Made by a program: the position numbers and the translations under genes. Of a stretch of 8,714 bases of DNA, positions 7,701 to 8,714 are shown piece after piece. Below the pieces are notes generated by a model. That model did no database searches. It worked only from the letters and a program-made list of their open reading frames with translations, and was not told the origin of the DNA. Each line of letters begins with the position of its first letter. Position 1 is the first letter of the stretch. The stretch comes from Gammaproteobacteria bacterium (lineage in GTDB: Bacteria > Pseudomonadota > Gammaproteobacteria > Pseudomonadales > Azotimanducaceae): assembly GCA_018667205.1 (NCBI GenBank), contig JABIVN010000527.1:1-8714 (forward strand). The letters are read 5' to 3'.

Positions 7701-8013
7701 TAGCTGCGTTGGTCGGGCTGGTGGAGCGGTATTGTCATTCTGCCCGGATACAGGTGGTTCTTTGTGCTTCGGTAACCGAACTGTGTTTGACTTGAATAAC
7801 GATGGTGCCTTCGACGCCTATGATGATGTCAATGGCGGCCAGACTGCTGCAGGAATTATCCTTGAGAACCCTTCGCCACCTACAGATTCGACTTTTATCG
7901 ATAATAAGCGTGTTAGCCAGTACGGTCGGGAGCTTCATATTATTGGAACGAACACATCGTTTGGTAAAAATACCGGTCGGTTGTCATGGAAGCGTTTGAA
8001 AGCTATTGATTAG
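1660..8013 (+). CDS. pilY1: PilY1, giant pilus-tip adhesin with cadherin/Ig-like N-terminal array
   Basis: PilY1 is exported, caps the type IV pilus with the minor pilins, mediates adhesion and surface sensing, and controls extension versus retraction through calcium binding. This one has 2117 residues, against about 1160 in Pseudomonas aeruginosa. Residues 1-34 form a signal peptide (hydrophobic 16-33, AxA-like cut after ALA; a cut after residues 38-39 is also possible). Residues about 40-815 are tandem beta-sandwich domains of cadherin/Ig-like type. Residues about 843-1372 are a VWA domain with MIDAS residues D851-x-S853-x-S855, T1164 (SGGTPL) and D1218 (LISDG). Residues about 1375-2117 are the PilC/PilY1 beta-propeller, with YLRGD (1496-1500), YVAANDGMLHGFDAETG, the calcium-type loop D1822-D1824-N1826-D1830 followed by YVYAGDLQGN, and the ending GRLSWKRL. 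The ATG follows a modest GGGAAAAG about 4 nt upstream. It is preceded by pilX and followed 42 nt later by a pilY2-like gene. The family call is very secure; the function of the N-terminal array is inferred. Confidence 0.95.
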   Translation: MGNYPTFERPTLVSRLLALGAFCAAQLLSSSALAVVLAADDNVSVPFGTTSFVYCHQNNDSLNGEQSPLVTPAGFFVFTPNGPISGITQLDSPSCSDETTSDTDLFNAFQISLTAGSSGTGTFYYGIKDGDEENFKYSETDCDTPGVNDDSCGHVFVVVDAVLPYVTSGTTAPAIDENSGAGQVIYTVTGEPAPIIYSFAGGIDDALFTIDPANGEVTLTANPDAEVKSSYSFKVKVTETLTPRDSAAQTVTLAINPLNDNQPALTSAGTDFEAAGIEYDEGAKTSTDRLIIPLNGYFVDLDIDADGLLDSSTIGDNDSLVYSVTGNSNGALITAAVNAGELTIFSPAEEHGTANITVTATDTADPPANISAVELNFMVTVNSVNDAPIYVPGSYSVSGYTVNEDSGDIPLPLDAAFTDQDIVGDSDPTDDLLTYTITVVDVPANDAIEAVYVDLPFTIISDVDTDFSRTTVYETTETSMLIELAPDGHGYLDISVRATDQGRPPAAPADPIFLFDEESFRITVQGIGNDTPLAADDHYSEFVELVMEEDGAPITFDVLSNDYLGDAPAFVISAGETITDSFGQAHTWRTTSRLTDRNNVGDFAIEVNGEVSCANAGCQDGQTDDTTIAADGILDNSIMYKPALDFNGEDTFTYCIQDAFPESEPAFTPPNDVRCAMVTVNVTPVNDLPRVPANIVYQMDQGQDLIVVAADGLATKVTGVDNTHVDGLGCNPADAGCVPQAGRSPDALYFSVNQLSTIEGFLDAFNADGTFTYRPRAAFSGTDRFVFNVCETPVPSNDTCFFDVSVTIVVEAIDGAAAGLSDDVVEVDFDLADIPLELPVGPEANVLIVNDDSGSMAWDILTDQSSGLFYFSTGNYINYTMKATAGSSTYVAPGESDAPGEGLWRLRNSDYNKTYYNPAIRYDPWDGLNPNNVEFPNSTPTAAPHNPLSPSGARTNLRQLQPDYTGRAVKTSIRTCSRKCRRYRRGRCIRYRTVCTGGGTGFQQVVAKNMYLPRYYSWDNKDLTETTPDLDATPSPILDPNNSDGVLVEIRPASETQSNGVPGSDTYPRPEGRTDCISAVDTCSFDEEIQNFANWFTYSRSREFTAKSALGKVVAGSENIRVGYAKLNRRSDGRRIESMNTSERTGAKADLLDSIYQTQSSGGTPLRRSLRDAGRHFACQDNDIFGSSGNSSPGDPRCPVFEAPAGNCQQNFALLISDGAWNGSSPNVYNDDNDNDTNFDGGIYAGTYSDSLADVAMQYYESDLHNSLLNEVPTTGRDTNGAADDAFEDGANVLMHQHMKTFTVGFGVNGLIKEEDVPTDYTQSFFWGNPTNTERKIDDMRHAAINGRGQYLSAGNAATLAEALGSAFEEFQQGSGAASAVSFNSQEILEDTLVFRSFYNTKNNTGDLIAQKIEPDGTVIDDPVWNAAARLDEVAPDARVILTYDRYKPVAPATNVNFGQGVPFRPASLNVDQRSVFSEEPAGSQQDLEVSQGVAYLRGDNSNERPTGSFRERPGIEGRLGDIVHSAPTFIGIPSRLGRDRQPFPQSDLYSQFRFSNKNRDPLVYVAANDGMLHGFDAETGDEVIAYLPNNLMTHTYSQKVTDLLDYQYTHKYLVDSTPAVNDVYMDVDGDGVKEWRTILVSGQGGGGKAYFALDITDPTKFSDATADQVVLWEFTDEDDTYPTDKFGNALLADTDSDGVIDDQRQDLLSPSQPVKDLGYSSSVPTLVMSNIIDADGEHKWVSISGNGYNSTAGIAKLLILFLEGGLDGTWCHPDINHNVVPDGPYPSECQNGDVQDFVKLDTGFGVESGLPNGLGEPRVIDADSNGTADYVYAGDLQGNFFRFDITNADFHQWSVTKIFKAQYKPGTADEKNQPITTQPIAIVHPTEEEGFIIIFGTGAYLRTGDSTDSEIQSIYGLWDRLGPGLIQKADLQVQSYTNATDALGRVRTLSDNAVDYSVSAIGAQKGWYNDLNSPPPGGLAGSAAEFPGERAVRNVQLRGGLSFVNSIFPRALGSCVGRAGGAVLSFCPDTGGSLCFGNRTVFDLNNDGAFDAYDDVNGGQTAAGIILENPSPPTDSTFIDNKRVSQYGRELHIIGTNTSFGKNTGRLSWKRLKAID
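1780..4104 (+). other. Cadherin/Ig-like repeat array in PilY1 (residues ~41-815)
   Basis: Six consecutive beta-sandwich-like units can be delimited by their linkers. Unit 1 (about 41-165) has four cysteines (55, 95, 142, 152) and the segment GTFYYGIKDGDE. Unit 2 (about 168-263) is a typical cadherin repeat with IDEN, FTIDPANGEV and the closing LNDNQP. Unit 3 (about 268-388) carries DLDIDADGLLD and ends VNSVNDAP. Unit 4 (about 389-532) starts YTVNEDSGD and ends GNDTP. Unit 5 (about 533-689) has the Ig/VCBS-like VLSNDYLGD, FNGEDTFTYCIQD and VTPVNDLP. Unit 6 (about 690-815) has NADGTFTYRPRAAFSGTD. Acidic inter-domain motifs of this sort usually bind calcium and rigidify the chain. The role as a stalk or ligand-binding arm is inference; boundaries are approximate. 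Confidence 0.75.
4333..4362 (+). repeat. 12-bp direct repeat in the VWA insertion
   Basis: GCGCCTGGTGAG occurs at 4333-4344 and again at 4351-4362, an exact 12-bp repeat at an 18-nt period. It encodes APGESD followed by APGEGL, so it preserves the frame. It looks like a small recent in-frame duplication in a surface loop. Confidence 0.7.
4579..4644 (+). other. Arginine-rich four-cysteine insert in PilY1 VWA (residues 974-995)
   Basis: Residues 974-995 contain ten Arg/Lys and four Cys (C976, C980, C988, C995; spacing CX3CX7CX6C) within 22 residues, in an otherwise acidic protein. The half from C980 (CRRYRRGR) and the half from C988 (CIRYRTV) look like an 8-residue tandem repeat; at DNA level AGATATCGT recurs exactly at 4603-4611 and 4627-4635. 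A Gly-rich hinge follows (GGGTG). In the oxidising periplasm two disulfides could form, giving a small basic knob on the VWA domain. Ligand is unknown; anionic surfaces, glycans or DNA are possibilities by charge only. Confidence 0.7.
5782..8010 (+). other. PilC/PilY1 C-terminal beta-propeller domain
   Basis: Residues about 1375-2117 match the conserved PilY1/PilC C-terminal region. Landmarks are LVFRSFYNTKNNTGDL, YLRGD with nearby RPGIEGRLGDIVHSAP, YVAANDGMLHGFDAETGDE, LVSGQGGGGKAYFALDITDP, VYAGDLQGNFFRFDI and the terminal GRLSWKRL. Four calcium-type acidic loops occur at residues 1627-1635, 1694-1702, 1822-1830 and 2044-2052; the third aligns by context with the calcium site known in P. aeruginosa PilY1 that controls pilus retraction. 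Cysteines at 1772/1790 and 2016/2028/2036 may form disulfides. Confidence 0.9.
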
Positions 8014-8043
8014 GATAGCGATTGATAAGAACCATTGTTCATT

Positions 8044-8048
8044 AGGAG
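8044..8048 (+). promoter_or_regulatory. Shine-Dalgarno AGGAG for the pilY2-like gene
   Basis: AGGAG at 8044-8048 lies 7 nt before the GTG at 8056. It decides the start: the in-frame TTG at 8035 is upstream of this site and would add a seven-residue extension that breaks a clean signal peptide. Confidence 0.8.
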
Positions 8049-8055
8049 AACTATT

Positions 8056-8409
8056 GTGAGAAAGTTATTGGTAGCACTTGTCTTGATGGCGCCGTTGGGA
8101 GTGTTTGCTGAGACTTTTGATGAACTGCTGGATAGTATCGATACTGCCCTTGTTTCAAGGTTTGAAAATGGCGTTATCTATGAGATGAACCTCGTGACGC
8201 GGATGATTCAGATCAGCGGGTACGATTATCATGTAAGCCCGGCCTACGGGGAAGATTTAACCGAAATCTCACTGTATGGGACGTCGGCTGGATCATTCGA
8301 ACTCCTCACCGTTGGGATGAAAGTGGAGGTGGAGTACCTGGAACTGGAGCGCGCAAGAGTTGCGGTGGTGATTAAGGAGCTTGATCCAAACTTGGAAGTT
8401 GAGTTTTAA
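8056..8409 (+). CDS. pilY2: PilY2-like small exported protein
   Basis: This 117-residue protein starts at a GTG with AGGAG 7 nt upstream. Residues 1-18 (MRKLLVALVLMAPLGVFA) form a signal peptide with the cut before ETFDELL. The mature part is about 99 residues, acidic, with no cysteine, and is predicted by eye to be mostly beta: strands around GVIYEMNLV, RMIQISGYDYHV, SFELLTVGMKVEVEYL and RVAVVIKELD, an arrangement that could be a small OB-like barrel. It follows pilY1 by 42 nt and is probably in the same transcript. In P. aeruginosa the gene after pilY1 is pilY2, encoding a similarly small exported accessory of fimbrial biogenesis; I base the name mainly on position, size and export, with only loose sequence resemblance. 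Its biochemical activity is unknown. It ends in LEVEF, and its TAA overlaps the opposing fimT stop. Confidence 0.6.
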   Translation: MRKLLVALVLMAPLGVFAETFDELLDSIDTALVSRFENGVIYEMNLVTRMIQISGYDYHVSPAYGEDLTEISLYGTSAGSFELLTVGMKVEVEYLELERARVAVVIKELDPNLEVEF

Positions 8410-8714
8410 CACCTGAGTTGCTTACCTTTTCGATCTATAGGATGTCCAGCCTCATCGACCGAACGGTTTAGTCTGACTCTGCCCTGTATATTGATCAAGA
8501 TCTGGCGTGCATACTTAGGGTTGGCGTTAGCCGGGCAGACGACAAAGTTGCCGTTTTGAAACTTTGTGTATCCCATCGGCGTCATCTGTAAGTACCGTTT
8601 GTTCTGGAATGCACGCCAGGTAACTGAGCTATCTGAGTGACTGTTTGATATGCGGGCAATGAGTTTTTCGTCAGGTTCATGTCTTGCGTTACTGTTCCTG
8701 TCCAGGAACACCGA
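8406..8714 (-). CDS. fimT: FimT/GspH-family pseudopilin (5'-truncated by window)
   Basis: About 102 C-terminal codons are visible; the frame is open to the right edge, so the leader and N-terminal helix lie outside. The visible part starts SVFLDRNSNARHEPDEKLI, the usual GspH/FimT strand with DxN and an acidic DE, then has RYLQMTPMGYT, NGNFVVCPAN and ILINIQGRVRLNRS, ending in a C-terminal Cys. GRVR (codons at 8472-8483) fits the GRxR motif reported in FimT proteins that bind DNA during natural transformation. FimT-type pseudopilins are minor components of type IV pili; GspH of type II secretion and FimU are related alternatives. The GTG read at 8709-8711 is an internal valine, not the start. 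It converges on the pilY2-like gene, so it belongs to another transcript. Confidence 0.72.
   Translation of the reverse strand, partial: SVFLDRNSNARHEPDEKLIARISNSHSDSSVTWRAFQNKRYLQMTPMGYTKFQNGNFVVCPANANPKYARQILINIQGRVRLNRSVDEAGHPIDRKGKQLRC

Noticed and set aside
8035..8055. TTG at 8035 as the start of the pilY2-like gene
   Set aside because: AGGAG at 8044-8048 points to the GTG at 8056, which also gives a better signal peptide.

Overview
The window holds the distal half of a type IV pilus (T4P) minor-pilin cluster, in the order pilW (5' end cut off by the window), pilX, pilY1, then a small secreted protein in the position of pilY2, all on the + strand. A 5'-truncated FimT/GspH-type pseudopilin converges on it from the - strand. 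The gene order, the PilX N-terminal signature, the PilY1 beta-propeller and a base composition near 50% G+C (estimated by eye) suggest a gammaproteobacterium. No gene here fixes the genus.

Layout: 1-936 is the C-terminal 311 codons of PilW. 936-1508 is PilX, coupled to PilW through a TAATG stop/start overlap. 1509-1659 is a 151-nt gap with a small hairpin and at best a weak promoter. 1660-8013 is one 2117-residue PilY1, roughly twice the usual size. 8056-8409 is a 117-residue exported protein with a strong Shine-Dalgarno and a GTG start. 8406-8714 (- strand) is the C-terminal part of a FimT/GspH protein whose stop codon overlaps that of the upstream + strand gene in a shared TTAA. There are no tRNA, rRNA, CRISPR or mobile elements, and no gene-free stretch longer than 151 nt.

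How the genes work together: from established T4P biology, PilW and PilX are minor pilins that prime pilus assembly and sit at or near the tip with PilY1. PilY1 is the tip adhesin, surface sensor and calcium-dependent regulator of retraction. PilY2 is a small periplasmic accessory encoded after pilY1. FimT is a minor pseudopilin linked to DNA binding in natural transformation.

The main novelty is PilY1 itself. Its signal peptide is followed by about 800 residues of cadherin/Ig-like repeats, then a von Willebrand A (VWA) domain with a complete MIDAS, then the PilC-type beta-propeller. The VWA domain carries a large insertion containing a compact arginine-rich, four-cysteine segment. The predicted picture is a pilus-tip adhesin on an elongated, calcium-stiffened stalk. 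No wholly new kind of system is evident beyond this architecture.
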